Assembly (NCBI GenBank): GCA_036927565.1
Contig: JAYESD010000001.1
Coordinates: forward strand, 74,481,751 to 74,545,750
Source: Tuctoria greenei
Taxonomy: Eukaryota > Streptophyta > Magnoliopsida > Poales > Poaceae
Direction: 5' to 3'
DNA length: 64,000 nt
In this document: piece after piece, positions 24,332 to 35,315 of the stretch
Position numbering within the stretch: position 1 is the first letter of the stretch
Layout of the letters: each line of letters starts with the position of its first letter
Program-made: the position numbers and the translations under genes
Notes under the pieces: model-generated
The model's database searches: none
What the model saw: the letters and a program-made list of their open reading frames with translations, nothing else
Told to the model about the DNA's origin: nothing

Positions 24332-24650
24332 GATATACCTAAAGATTTGACTCATGATAGGACTGCATGGAAATTAGCAATTCATGTGCTAGAATCTTAG
24401 TTTATTCGTATTTTGTTACTCTTATCTTCTTTCATATTAACCCATTTCTAAAATAAATAAAATGTAGAATCTTATTATATTTATATTTATTATTATTATT
24501 ATATTTTACTACTATTATTTTTTGTTTTTTTACTTTCATCTTATTTTCTATTACTTTTCTTCAAAATTGTTGGTTTCATTTCTAGCCGACCCCACCTTGT
24601 TAGGGACAAATGCTTGATTGTTGTTGTTGTTGTAGTGAGATATGTTCAAA

Positions 24651-25889
24651 ACGGTAAGGAGTCCAGAGGAGTTCCAGTTTCTGTCCACTTTAGCAGATTT
24701 TGGAACTTTGAAATTTTGAACAGGTTACAGGGGAATTCAGTTCTGGAGTTGAATAGAACAGTTTTCAAGGACTTCCTAAACTTTTCATCCATGTAAGATA
24801 CACCTTCATTGTAGTTTTCTACTAGGAGATATGGTTTCTCAAAATCAGGTCGCTTTCTGGCAGAAAACAAAACACTCTATTTTTGGATCTGTGACTTCGA
24901 AACCTACTCCAATTTTGAAAACTTAGTTCAAAATCAGAGCTCGATAGCTAATATAAGTATTTTTACATCTTTTCAGTTCCATTTTACAGCAAAGTGATTA
25001 ATGCATCAATGGGATACATGTCGGTACTACGTGCCTCGCAAAAGTGAAAATTTTAAGCCGGTATTCCGGCATACGTCTCAATAGTGGCCTTAATACCGTG
25101 AACTCGCAAACGATTTTTAAGTGCAATACGATCACGCGGTCAGTGTACCTGCATAAGACACACAATTTACAAAATACTCATTATGGTGCCATACAACACA
25201 GCCCGCATGGGGGATCATTTCGGACAATCACAATAACATATATGAAAGTAAGACATCCGTCCTGTATCATTCCATACGGGTCGCCACGAGCTGAGCTTTG
25301 TCTCGAGGTACATGACCAAGTTTTTCTACCACCCGATGGGGGTCCCACATCTTTGCATAATGCTGCACCAGTAGGAGCCGCTTTCACGTGTTTATTAAAA
25401 AACACACTACGTGCTTTTCAACTGCATGATAGGTGCCCACGTCATTTATCTCTTGCTCTAGAGGTCAGCACTGCGTATGGCCCTTTGAATATTGAACGTT
25501 CAAGAGTTGCATACTTCATGTTTTTGACCACACGATAGGGTATCCTCGCTTTTGCCTGAAGCAAGCCGGGGAACAACGTTTTCATATGTTCCCAAAACTA
25601 TGAGAAGGTTCGAGACTCATATTAACTATCATGCGAAGCCACGGGAGACAATCATCATACTAACTCTCGTACGGAGAGCTTACTGCAATTGATCCGCTTG
25701 TGGTGACGTACCTTACCTCTTACCTGACATTGGAGCGTCGTTACATAATATAATAACACATATGTTAGCTTTGCCACCTTAAGTAACTATGCTAATAATA
25801 GTCCTTATGTAGGCTACTATCAATTCCTCACTGTAAACCTAAATTTTTCTCGTAATATGATCCTTTTTAAGCACGATATTCCCAACGCG
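24651..25889 (-). other. Element A leader, distal part; non-coding
   Basis: It aligns with 50150-51253 of element B (CAGTTTCTGTCCA, CGGCATACGTCTCAAT, ACCACCCGATGGGG). No protein of interest is seen. It joins the primer binding site at 25890. Confidence 0.7.
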
Positions 25890-25901
25890 GCTCTGATACC
25901 A
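25890..25901 (-). other. Primer binding site of element A (initiator tRNA-Met type)
   Basis: On the minus strand it reads TGGTATCAGAGC, the standard complement of the 3' end of plant initiator tRNA-Met, three bases from the LTR end. It fixes the orientation of the element and the inner LTR edge. Confidence 0.92.
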
Positions 25902-25904
25902 GGC

Positions 25905-28900
25905 TGTGAGGACCGGGGTCCCGACATTTTAGCAATCGCAATTAGATGCAGCACCCAACAACAAACAGAAAAAGGTACATCATATTACATAAAACAATAT
26001 AGTGTTATACAACCGTTGTCTTTTACAAATAATATACATTAAAATTCTCTACAGCGTAAGATATGTTCATAGCTCTCGACACTCAAGCCTAAGCGATGCA
26101 AAAGTCATTCTGTTCAGCCCACGAACGGAATCACACTAGCAGCACACAATTGAATCTCACAGCGATGTGTAGGGTTCCTACTCGGCCGTGTACCCCGGGG
26201 GCAATGCCTCACCGGTGAACCCTTCATCATATACGTCATCATCTGCAGAAAAAACTTAAAATAGCAATTGTGAGCACGAAAACTCAGCAATACTTAACCG
26301 TCTCCACTAAGCATTAAACTCTATATGCAGGATATACGTAATACAAGACAACAAATTGCAATAAAAGACTCGCCTAAATGTTAGTCCTTATTTTCAGCTT
26401 TTAGCAGAAAAATAAGGCTTCACGAATCTGAAATTTAGTCAGCATAAACATAAAAGTATCAATACATAACTATTCCATAAAGCATGATACAATAATATTC
26501 AGCTCCAATTAATTAACTATGTCATGACGCTGTAAACAAGCGGTACTCAATAACCGCGAGGAACGACAACTTGAATCGATATACACCTGCAGGGATACAC
26601 GAGTAGCACGACACATACACTCACACTCAGAGCTGCGAAGGCACACTCCACTGATGTTGTATGCGGCAACATTTCACCCGCTACCTACACGCCAAACCGG
26701 TACCACCGCTATGAGCAGGAGGCCCCCACACGGAGTACGATGTATCCGTTGGCTGGTTTATATCTTGCTGCTCTCGACCCACACCCATAAGGCGGTGAGT
26801 TATGCCTCGACACTATGGTGAATAAGTTACATCGGTTTACTGGGTTCCATATATCTAGTATGCATTCGTTACATTCAAACTTGCTCAATAGGGTTGCACA
26901 CGGATCGGTCCTTGACCGACAAAGGCACAGCTATAGCTCACAGGCCCCTATATCCTGCTGCTCCTACTCCATGTCCGGTCTCATATTTAATAAAATGGTG
27001 AATCTCTCCCTCGACCAATCCCGTGTGAACCCGAATCCCAAACTCATGAGTAGATTCCAACTACTCGACTTCTACTGAAGCAACTATAACATTAAGCGTA
27101 GCATGAACACAACGAGGACTTAAACATCTACCCTGCTCTCGTGGGTTCTCTGGTCATGCAAGTGGAAAGCTACAAGAAGACATAGACCAAATGCACAATA
27201 CATTTGAACCCATATAGTGTGATACAAATAAAATTTTAAAACGCTGTTAAATGCAAACAAGGGCTTGCCTGGCTGCGAGACGGGTCACAGTTAATCTTCG
27301 GGGGGATGAATTCAAGTGGCTACGGGGTCCTCTCGAGCTCAGCAACTATTCAATATGCAAAGAATAATGCAAATTAATCAATATCGGTTTTATGCTAAAG
27401 CTCAATGCAAAGTCAGTTAAATAATAGAATGTAAGGCCACTATTTCTGGAAATTGTACAGAGGATATTATGTATTATGAGTGAGGTTCTGGCCAAAATTG
27501 GGATCAAGTCATGGATGTCTCTGTTGTCCAAAATTCAATGAAGCTAAACACTTCCCGGAATTTACATGGGAAATCTGGAACTTTAACCTGGCCAAGAGCT
27601 GGTGTTATGTTTATAGGAGCTCAATAGTGACCCAAAAAACTTGGTTTCATAATTTTCTAAGCATTCTACTGTGAGATATTGAATTTACAAGTTTGGACAA
27701 TTTGCTGAAAAAGTTTCTGGAAATTTTGGAATTTTCAGGTACATACAGATCGGAGGCACAATTTGGCTATTAAAATCACCTCAAATGGACCTTAAAATTT
27801 TACTGGAGCTCAAGGAAATTATTATGAATGATTTGGCCAAATACTTAATGAAAAGGAGGAAAACTCTGCAGTCACGGTGGACCGAGCCGCGTTTCATCGC
27901 CGGCCAGAAAAATCGAGATTCTGGTGTGGTTGCTTGATGAACTTTAGTTTTTATGCATTGTGGTGAAGCACCTGTACCTCTAGTACAATAAATCTCACAG
28001 TCACGCTGAATACATGCATGTGGAAAGGAATTTAAAGGATGGTCTAGCTAGGTTCATACCACGAACTCGTCGGGAGAAATGCTAATACTGGAGCTAGGAG
28101 GGACAAAATAAGCTGAAACTTTTTGAGCAGAATCTAGGAGTGTTGGCGCAAATTTGGTCTTCAAGGGTCGAGGTGAGAAAAATGGCTGTAGCTCCGGTTC
28201 TGCAGTGGAGCAGAGGGCACAACTTGGAACAGAGAAGAGCGGCTGCGTTTTCACCTCCCATGACTTTGGAAAAGCTTGAGCTGGTAAGAAAATGGGTTAA
28301 GCAGGTGCACAAGTTGTTTGTGATGAAGTAGAGGGGAAGAAAAATGATTCAAACTGACTGCTTGCACCAGATTTCGAGGAGTAGAGAGGAAACAGAGTAT
28401 GAGAAAAGAAGAACACCAAGAACATGTGGTTGTTCTACTCTGGACAGGAAAGAACTGGATGAAGTCTTTCAGATATTTGATGTAGCAGCAGGAGTAGCTT
28501 CTTGAGCAAGAGAGGAAGCAAGCACATGGGCTGCTGGTGGCACTTGCATGATGAGAGGTGTCAAATGGTGGAGAAAAACAGAGAACAGAGGAGGAGAAGG
28601 AAGTCAATGACAAGTGGGTCCCATGGTCTTTCATCCTCGTCTTCATTGGACAGTAAATTCCCTCACCTAGATTCATCCAAAAATTGTTAGATATTTGTGG
28701 AAAAGCCAAATTGAATATGGAGAATTTGATTCTGAATTCAAATTATTGATTTGACCAAGTTTCATTCAAATTCAAGCATGAATTCGAATTTGAGTGGAAT
28801 TCATTGTCTTTATTGAATTAAATAGTAAACAGTCTTCAAAAATTCTGAAATTTGGGAAGAAGGCTATTTGGAATAATTGAAGCTAGTGGTGAACTCGGTT

Positions 28901-29059
28901 TTTTATTTTGACATAATTTGAACAGGAGCTTTCTTTTAATTTTTAAATTCCCTCCAATAGGTTTGAAAATATTTGATTTTTGACACTTGCTATTTTGATT
29001 TCTTTTCTAAGCTTGGGTCTCCTAGCTGAGTTGATCATCTAAAATTTAGGACTTTTACA
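25905..29059 (-). repeat. 5' LTR of element A, 3,155 bp
   Basis: The inner edge TGTGAGGACCGG is three bases from the primer binding site. The outer edge ends TTTTACA at 29059, so the ends are TG...CA on the minus strand. The segment 28363-29059 repeats as 1-684. Parts align with the LTRs of B and C in the same order, but A lacks about 1 kb of sequence found in C near 53700-55000. Open frames inside are not conserved. Confidence 0.88.
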
Positions 29060-29064
29060 CAACT

Positions 29065-29435
29065 CTCTTTATCAAGGCACATATCATTTCCCTTTACATA
29101 CCATTTCCATTTAAAAAATATGATAACATAAAATAAAATAAAATAAGCATGGTAAGAATGTTTTTATCCGTGCATAAATTGAAATAATGAATAGTTGCTC
29201 TATTTTATTTTTCCTTAGTCCCTAGCTGCAACTTATTATACTCCAAATATTAAGTTTATTGGATTTAAGTATTTTTTAGCTTTAACTTATAAATTGTTGG
29301 TAGCATAACCATGATCCTATTCTAGGTTGTTGTGAAAAATGATTGGCAACTAGAGTTGTCCTAATCAAAGTGAACTTGATTTCTGAAGAACTTTCAAACT
29401 GATTTAAATTGAAGTTTGCTGGTACCCCACAGAGC
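29065..29435. other. AT-rich intergenic stretch, nothing recognised
   Basis: Between the end of element A and the minisatellite I see only AT-rich sequence with a short ATAAA-type run near 29120-29145. No gene, LTR edge or RNA was identified. Confidence 0.5.
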
Positions 29436-29439
29436 GGGT

Positions 29440-30215
29440 ACCCCCACGTACAAGCATGAGGCGCCTTTGGACTCGGCCTCCCCGCTAAGGCGGGCTCCAG
29501 CGCTGCCACATGTCCTGTTGCTCTAGACCCTACCTCCCCGTTGAGGTGGGCTCTAGCGTTGCCACGTGTCCTGTAGCTTTGGATCCTGCCTCCCCACTGA
29601 GGCGGGCTCTGGTGCTGCCACATGTCCTATAGATCCGAACCCTGCCTACCTACTAGGGCGGGCTCTAGTGTTGCCATGTGTCCTACAGCTCCAGACCCTA
29701 CCTCCCTGTTGAGGTGGGCTCTGTCGCTACCACATGTCCTGTAGCTCTGGACCCTGACTCCCAGCTGAGGCGTGCTGCGGCACCGCTAATGTCCTATGGC
29801 TCTGAACCCAGCCTTCCCATAGAGGCAGGCTCCAGCGGCGCCACATGTCTTGTGGCCCCGGGCCCGACCTCCTACTCATGCGGACTTCGGTGCTGCCACG
29901 TGTCCTGTGACCCATTATGAGTGATAGGTCTCAAGAGTAAAAGGCGTTGTCAGTACCCTTAGTACCGGGTTCCCCAATGCATAGGATGAAACGGCTAAGG
30001 ACCTTGCCTCCTCCGCAGAGGCGAGCTCCAATGCTGCCATGTGTCTCGTGGAGCCAGAGCCTGTCTCTTCTCAGAGATGGGCTCCAGACCTACCACGTGT
30101 CCAGCAAGACGGGACCCCACTACTCCATAGGAGTGGGCTCCAGTGCCACCACGTGACCCGTGGCACCGGGTCGGCCTCCCTCGCGGAGACTGACTCTGGT
30201 GCTGCCATGCGCCCT
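29440..30215. repeat. 56-bp minisatellite array, GC-rich
   Basis: The landmark GGGCTC(T/C) recurs at 29492, 29548, 29604, 29660 and 29716, then in variant form at 29772, 29827 and 29882, a period of 56 bp falling to 55. Each unit has the form GCTGCCACATGTCCTG, a variable middle, CCTCCCC, GAGGCGGGCTC. After a break (about 29920-29990) more diverged units follow to about 30215. Reading frames through it give repetitive peptides that change between units, so coding is unlikely. Confidence 0.9.
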
Positions 30216-30585
30216 ACAACTTGCCCTAACCGGTTGGTTGCATGAGTAAATGGGCGGTGCGCCTTGTCCAAGTCTAGCATTGATGACACGCACCTTCCCC
30301 AGATGCACGATGTGACGCACGCCTACTGTCAGGTATCGCTACGTCCAATCGCATCGCAATGAAGGCACCGCAGGCCTAGCCCACTCTGCCAAGTGTGTAG
30401 CTTACAATGACAAGACAGATGGACGGGACATTCCCTTCCATCCTCAACAACTACGCATGGCCACTGGCATTCGACACGGCAAGACAGTGGATCTTCAAGC
30501 CGTGGTCAGAGGCATCTTATATGAGAAGCCTCAGATCTTTAGGATAAGATCGCCTGGGGCCACCTTTCAAGCCGCGGATCCCACT
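30216..30585. other. Unassigned sequence between the minisatellite and the copia LTR
   Basis: Mixed-composition DNA with no recognised protein, ending GGATCCCACT just before the LTR start. It could belong with the minisatellite to an older element. No boundary is visible. Confidence 0.4.
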
Positions 30586-30869
30586 TGTAAGTGAGAGTGC
30601 ATCTAGGCATTCCCTCGTGGGGTTTGGACGATTGATGACAAATGGATGAGATCCTAATGAACTTGTTGAGATGAATACAGGTCAACTCATATTAGATAGT
30701 TTGGTGCACTCAAAACGTGAAAAATGAAGTGATGAAGAAAAAGAAAAGCCCAATTGATGAATGAAGCGCAAAGAAGACTTAACTGTATAGGATGTTTGTG
30801 AGAGACACATCCCAGGAGCTCAAGTTTTTTCGTAGGGCTAAGGGCTTAAATCATCCTTAAAATTCACTA

Positions 30870-31275
30870 AGCATCGGACTAGTCCGTTCATGCACCGCAC
30901 TAGTCTGTTCAACTCTTTGGAGTCTCACTTCACAGTGCACCAGACTAGTCCGTTGTCAAACCACACAAGTCTGTTCAACTCTCTGAAGTCTCACTTCACA
31001 GTGCGCCGCACTAGTCCGTTCGTGGACCGGACTAGTCCGATAAACTTTCTGATGCTCCATAACACTATGCACTGAACAAGTCCGTTCGTGGACCGGACTA
31101 GTCTGAGAAAATTTCTGATATTCAATACACAGGGCACCAGACAAGTCCGGACTCCTACCAGACTAGTCCGGTAAACCTAACACAAATTAGGGTTTCTAGT
31201 GTGCTTGCTGCACATTCCACGCGCATTTCACAAAACACACCGGATAAGTCCGGTCCCCAGTACGGACTAGTCTGG
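30870..31275. repeat. CCGGACTAGTCCGG-type palindrome cluster in the copia LTR
   Basis: About a dozen variants of the palindrome (ACTAGTCCG, ACAAGTCCG, CGGATAAGTCCGG and similar) occur. A longer unit containing CTGTTCAACTCT and AGTCTCACTTCACAGTGC repeats with a 66-bp step (30905 and 30971). The cluster lies just upstream of the TATA box, where LTR enhancers normally sit. Confidence 0.8.
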
Positions 31276-31310
31276 CCGTCCGGATCCCTAATGGTAACAT
31301 TTTTGGAAAC

Positions 31311-31322
31311 ACTATAAATAGG
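31311..31322 (+). promoter_or_regulatory. TATA box of the copia LTR
   Basis: ACTATAAATAGG lies downstream of the palindrome cluster and about 770 bp before the LTR end, a suitable place for the U3/R promoter. No experimental start site is implied. Confidence 0.6.
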
Positions 31323-32090
31323 AGATCCATGACCCCACAAACACATCTCTCGGATCCTACTGTCAACAACTGAAACCCTAGCACTGCCACGTGACCCAAG
31401 AGCACAAAAACACATCTCCCCATGCATCTAAGATCCTTAAAAGTGAAATCTTCTGAGTATTCAGATTTGGGATTGGGAGATTGTTGTCTACGCATTATTG
31501 AGCTCTTGGGGTATGATCTCTTTACACTCTTGCATTATTGTAATCATTTTCGAGTGTAATAGATCATTTTTCTGCTGTAATTCCTGTGGGGGCCCTCAAC
31601 TTGTGAGGCTGCCCCACCAACTAGGGGATTACCCGTGATAGTGGAATCAAGTCGGCCTTGTGTGGTGACTTGACGAGGGAAAGGCGTTGAATAGACCCGA
31701 CTCTATGTGGGCTTCCTCAACGAGGACGTAGATCTCTTTGATGAGATTGAACCCCGGTAAAATCTGTGTCCCGTGTGCTCATTTACTTTTCCAATTATCA
31801 TTACTTAGGGCACTAAGTTGATCAACCTTGTACTTTGAATTTCATTGTATTCCACGTGTAATTTTGCAATACTAATTGTTCAATCAAGTGATCTCAATAG
31901 TTGTTCAATTTTCGCTGCTACAACATTTACAAATTTCTGCATCAACACTTGATTTACTCACAACACATCATCACACCAGACTGGTCTACTACAACACCGT
32001 ACAAGTCTAGTTACTCAGATATTTGACGATTTGATTAAGTTTGCATGAAGTTTTCAAATCATATTCACCCCTCCCTAGGCCACATTCAAC

Positions 32091-32102
32091 TGGTATCAGA
32101 GC
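32091..32102 (+). other. Primer binding site of copia element E
   Basis: TGGTATCAGAGC, the initiator tRNA-Met complement, a few bases after the LTR end. It shows that E is on the plus strand. Confidence 0.9.
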
Positions 32103-32141
32103 AGGTTCTCCATCTACGAGACTTACCGCTCAGAGAGATCA

Positions 32142-32179
32142 ATGGCCGCCGACAGGAACAACGAGATCCTAAAGGTGCC
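32142..32179 (+). pseudogene. Copia element E gag, first codons (split by element F)
   Basis: An ATG 40 bases after the primer site begins MAADRNNEILKV, and the frame is then cut by element F at 32180. After removing F and one target-site copy the frame continues at 40822. The piece is short, so the start is judged from position and continuity. Confidence 0.55.
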
Positions 32180-33423
32180 TGTTGACGGACCTTAATTTCC
32201 AAATCCGACATTCAATTCCCTGCATAAAAGCTATGGATTGGACAGCCAACATTGTGGTAGGAGTTATTTACTAACTATCTCCACAAGTGTTGGTGCAATT
32301 GTGTATGCAGGTGAATTGTGCCCATAATTAGAGGTATTTACGGGGACCAATCCGATAAACACACCTTCCGACAAATCAGGCGCAAGCACGAGGATTTTTG
32401 GGCCCACTCGAAGGATAAAATCGACTAAAAATAAGGCTAATCGCCCATAAACATGATGGGACCCCGCAAAATAGCCTCCCGGAAGAAAAATACCACGTTT
32501 GGGGCCACCAAAAAGTCGGTTGAAGTGCCAGGTCGACCGACTAAGTAAACGCGCCAAACGCGATCAACCGCCACATGTTGGCTCCTCGCGGCTTGGAGAT
32601 CACGATGGCGACTAGTCCCTCGCTTATTCTGGCACCAAACCGACCTTTAGAGGGTGTAAATAGGGGGATAGGGGGCTCCCTCACTTCACACACCAAAATC
32701 TTGAGCTAGTACTCCACTCCCAAGGCGTAGTGCTGCCTATGTGCTTAGAAAATAGGGAGAGAGAGTGAGAAAGAGGAGGAGGAGGAGGAGGTTCCGGCAT
32801 GTCGGGCTTCTTCCACTTAAGGATAGGGCTCGGTCTTGTTGAACCCTCTCCACCTTTGTACCTCGACAGTTCTTTCCATCTCAAGTAAGGTACATGATTT
32901 CCATTTGAGTTCATTTATATAATTCAAGCAAGTTAATTGCTTAGTTGCTCATTCATTCATTGCTCCGTTCATTTAGAGGCCCTAGTCTTAGCTAGAGAGG
33001 TTAGGGAAGTAATCGATAGCGTAGGCATGGTGTCTAATCTTGGCGTTACCTTTGATTATCTCGTAGTCCACGGGTTGTAGAGGTAGGCGGCAGGTGGTGA
33101 CAGCCCTATCCGTCCGTTGTAATCCTCCACGTTCGACTACAACATAGGGTCTTGGCGGGAGTCTACTGACTGACCAGGGTAAGCCCCTGCCCAATAAAAG
33201 CTGTTATTGGTTGACTTGCTTTGAATTAGAATCCCTTCTCTTAGGAAATCCACTCTATCATTTGCCTACCATCAAGCTTTGTGTCCTTGGGCGAACTAGT
33301 TAGAAGATCGGCACACACGTTCCTTGGATTCGATACCCTTGGGAATACTCTTTAAGGGGAAGTGCTACAGCGGTTTCTCTGTGCGCTTACATATTTTCAT
33401 TTGTGATGTACCAGCCGTCAACA
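32180..33423 (+). repeat. 5' LTR of element F
   Basis: TG...CA ends and the same order of sequence as the 3' LTR. It contains a short GGA-repeat run near 32775 and a weak TATA-like GTAAATAGG near 32656, where the other LTR has a better CATAAATAG. Confidence 0.9.
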
Positions 33424-33431
33424 AGCATTTC

Positions 33432-33449
33432 TTGCGCCGTTGCTGTGGA
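33432..33449 (+). other. Probable primer binding site of element F
   Basis: TTGCGCCGTTGCTGTGGA, nine bases after the LTR, resembles the GCGCCGTTGCC-type primer site used by Athila elements (tRNA-Asp class). One or two positions differ from that form. Confidence 0.55.
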
Positions 33450-33528
33450 ATGGTTGTTGTTGATCTTCGAACCTTTTCACCCTTGTATTTTTTTTATCTT
33501 TATTCCTTATCTTTCGACCATCTAAACT

Positions 33529-35315
33529 ATGGAGCAACCCACCATTCTTTCTCTATCTGCTCCTAAGGGTGAGTTATGTGAGCCTTTGCCATTATCGGAT
33601 CCCATTTACTCAACTAGCTATGAACTCCACCCTGGCATTATAGCCATGGTTCGGGAGCAATCCTTCTCAGAGACAGATTGTGAGAATCCATACCATCTCC
33701 TGCGGGAGTTTGAGCAATTGTGTTCGTGCCTTCTAATCAAGGGCATGACACAGGAAACCCTTAAGTGGAAATTGTTTCCCTTTTCCCTCAAGGGAAGAGC
33801 AAAGCAGTGGTACACTCATACAGTTGGGAGAGCAAATGGAAAACGGAAAGACCTTTGAGACAATTTTTGTCTTGCATTCTTTCCACTATATCGAGTTGCC
33901 TCTCTACGAAGGGAAATTCTCAACTTTCAGCAAATTGAGAAGGAACATATAGGTGAAACCTGGGCTAGATTCTCATTGCTAACCAAATTAGGCACATACT
34001 TGTCCATTCTGGAACATGCATTATCACAACATTTTTGTTTCGGGCTTGACAAGGATTCTGCCCTATACCTCGGCATAATGGCTGGAGGCTCTTTCCTCCA
34101 TAAGACATCGATTGAAGGAAGGGAAATTCTAGACCGCATTCTATAAAATACATCCTTCATTGCCGGTCTTAATGAACCTCCTCAAGAGGAAGCCAAGTCA
34201 AGACATGAGGATTCCCCCATAGTCAACCCGGAACCCATACCATGTTCATCTCATGTTGTGACTATGACATCCTCACCCGAACCAAAGACATTGAATGAAG
34301 AAGAAATTTGTCCTTCGTAGTTTCCATTTTGCTTTGAGGAAGATCTTTTTGAAGATTTTGAAAATATCTCGAAGTATTGCTATGGAAGGAAACCATCATT
34401 ACATCCCTCACTCCTTGATCCGCCCAAAGGAAAATTTCTTTAGGAAACAATCAAGGAGTTGACCACAATCATGAGTATGTAATGGACGGCGGATGTTGAT
34501 CTTTCGCCTGAAATTATACGGGTAAACTCACCCTCAACGACCATTCGATGTCTTATTCGAGGGGTAATGGTGAATGTCCTTTACAATCCCACTGTTGAAG
34601 CCAATATCATTTCTGAAAATTTTGCTTTAGCCATTTTGAGTGATCTATCCTGGGCTCCAACAAGAACATCCTTCAGAGACTCCTATGGAAACTTCAATGA
34701 AGGATATGGGATTTTGCAAAGCGTGTCCATAAGACACTAGAACATCGAGTTCTTCCTTGACATTCATGCCTTTGAAGTCCAAGACTTCGATGTAATGATA
34801 AGGTTACCCATTGAGAAACTACTCATGGATGCACCCTCAAAAGGTAGCCTAGATGTTAAACTCAGAGGGAGGAAGATTTCCATTCCCAATTTGTGATCCA
34901 AGAACACATTAGTAGAATCTCCCCTGAGAGTGAGCCAATCAAGGAATCCATGGCGCTTCAATTCTGAGACCCTCCTGAAAATGAAGAAGAAGAACGATTC
35001 ATCCAAGAAGAGGATGAATTGCAGTAGACATTTGATTTTCCCAAAGAAGAGCCATCACAAAAGCCCCTGATTGAGTTGAAAACCCTACCTCCAGGCCTAC
35101 TCTATGCTTTCGTACATAGTGATGCGGAAGCTCCTGTCATCATAAGTGACAAGCTTTCACAAGACTAAACTACCAAACTCATTACCATCTTAGAAAAGCA
35201 TAGATCCACCCTAGGCTACTCACTCCAAGACCTTAAGGGAATCAACCCTGCTCTTTGCACCCATCGCATTCCCACCGACCCTCTTAGAACACTGTCTAGG
35301 GAACCTGAAAGGAGG
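33529..35315 (+). pseudogene. Element F gag and protease region (broken)
   Basis: The start MEQPTILSLS at 33529 gives a 109-residue open stretch with the Athila-type gag signature NPYHLLREFEQLC...LFPFSLKGRAKQWY. A stop at 33856 is followed in the same frame by more gag-like sequence (FFPLYRVASLRREILNF). Further stops lie near 34144, 34318, 34441, 34480 and 34737. The protease segment reads VNVLYNPTVEANIISE where an Asp-containing motif would be expected, so it appears inactive. The linker after 34900 has acidic and charged residues before RT. Confidence 0.75.

Larger units (their letters stand above)
21190..24633 (+). mobile_element. RTE-clade LINE inserted in the leader of element A
   Basis: The target duplications are AGTGAGATATGGTCAAA (21173-21189) and AGTGAGATATGTTCAAA (24634-24650), 17 bp with one mismatch. 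Element B carries the corresponding uninterrupted site near 50150. The unit is 3.44 kb, close to full length for a plant RTE, with the typical leader (CATAGCCGGTCCCAAG), one long ORF region and a 3' end of TTG repeats rather than poly(A). It lies antisense to element A. Confidence 0.92.
1..29059 (-). mobile_element. Chromovirus-type Ty3/gypsy element A, interrupted by a CACTA transposon and a LINE
   Basis: This is a minus-strand LTR retrotransposon read right to left: 5' LTR (25905-29059), primer binding site, leader, gag, protease, RT, RNase H, integrase, chromodomain, polypurine tract, and the end of the 3' LTR (1-684). Sequence 1-684 matches 28363-29059 closely, so the left 2.46 kb of the 3' LTR lies outside the window. 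A CACTA element occupies 3883-19035 and an RTE LINE 21190-24633. Without them the element would be about 13 kb. The chromodomain-like C terminus and long LTRs suggest the Tekay/Del lineage, which is an inference. It is defective: pol has many stops and frameshifts, and the LTR copies differ at several percent of positions by eye. The right-hand 5-bp flank is CAACT (29060-29064). Confidence 0.85.
30586..32084 (+). repeat. 5' LTR of copia element E (SIRE/Maximus-like), about 1.5 kb
   Basis: The left edge TGTAAGTGAGAGTGCATCTA has the wording typical of grass SIRE/Maximus LTRs. The right edge CCTCCCTAGGCCACA lies a few bases before a primer binding site. The exact right edge could be 32084 or 32088. 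Inside are repeated GGACTAGTCCG palindromes and a TATA box. A matching 3' LTR is not present in the window. Confidence 0.8.

Noticed and set aside
24470..24630. AT-rich run and TTG repeats as an independent microsatellite
   Set aside because: The TTG repeat is the 3' end of the RTE LINE, directly followed by its target duplication.
25890..25901. Match to the 3' end of initiator tRNA-Met, also at 51254 and 32091
   Set aside because: Only 12 bases match and each lies at an LTR edge. These are primer binding sites, not tRNA genes.
28251..28709. 152-codon frame in A's 5' LTR with a shorter version at 93-302
   Set aside because: The two LTR copies differ by frame-breaking changes in this frame, so it is not a conserved protein.
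29440..30215. Regular 56-bp repeats resembling a CRISPR array
   Set aside because: The units are directly adjacent and diverged with no constant repeat and unique spacers, and the setting is plant retroelement DNA. It is a minisatellite.
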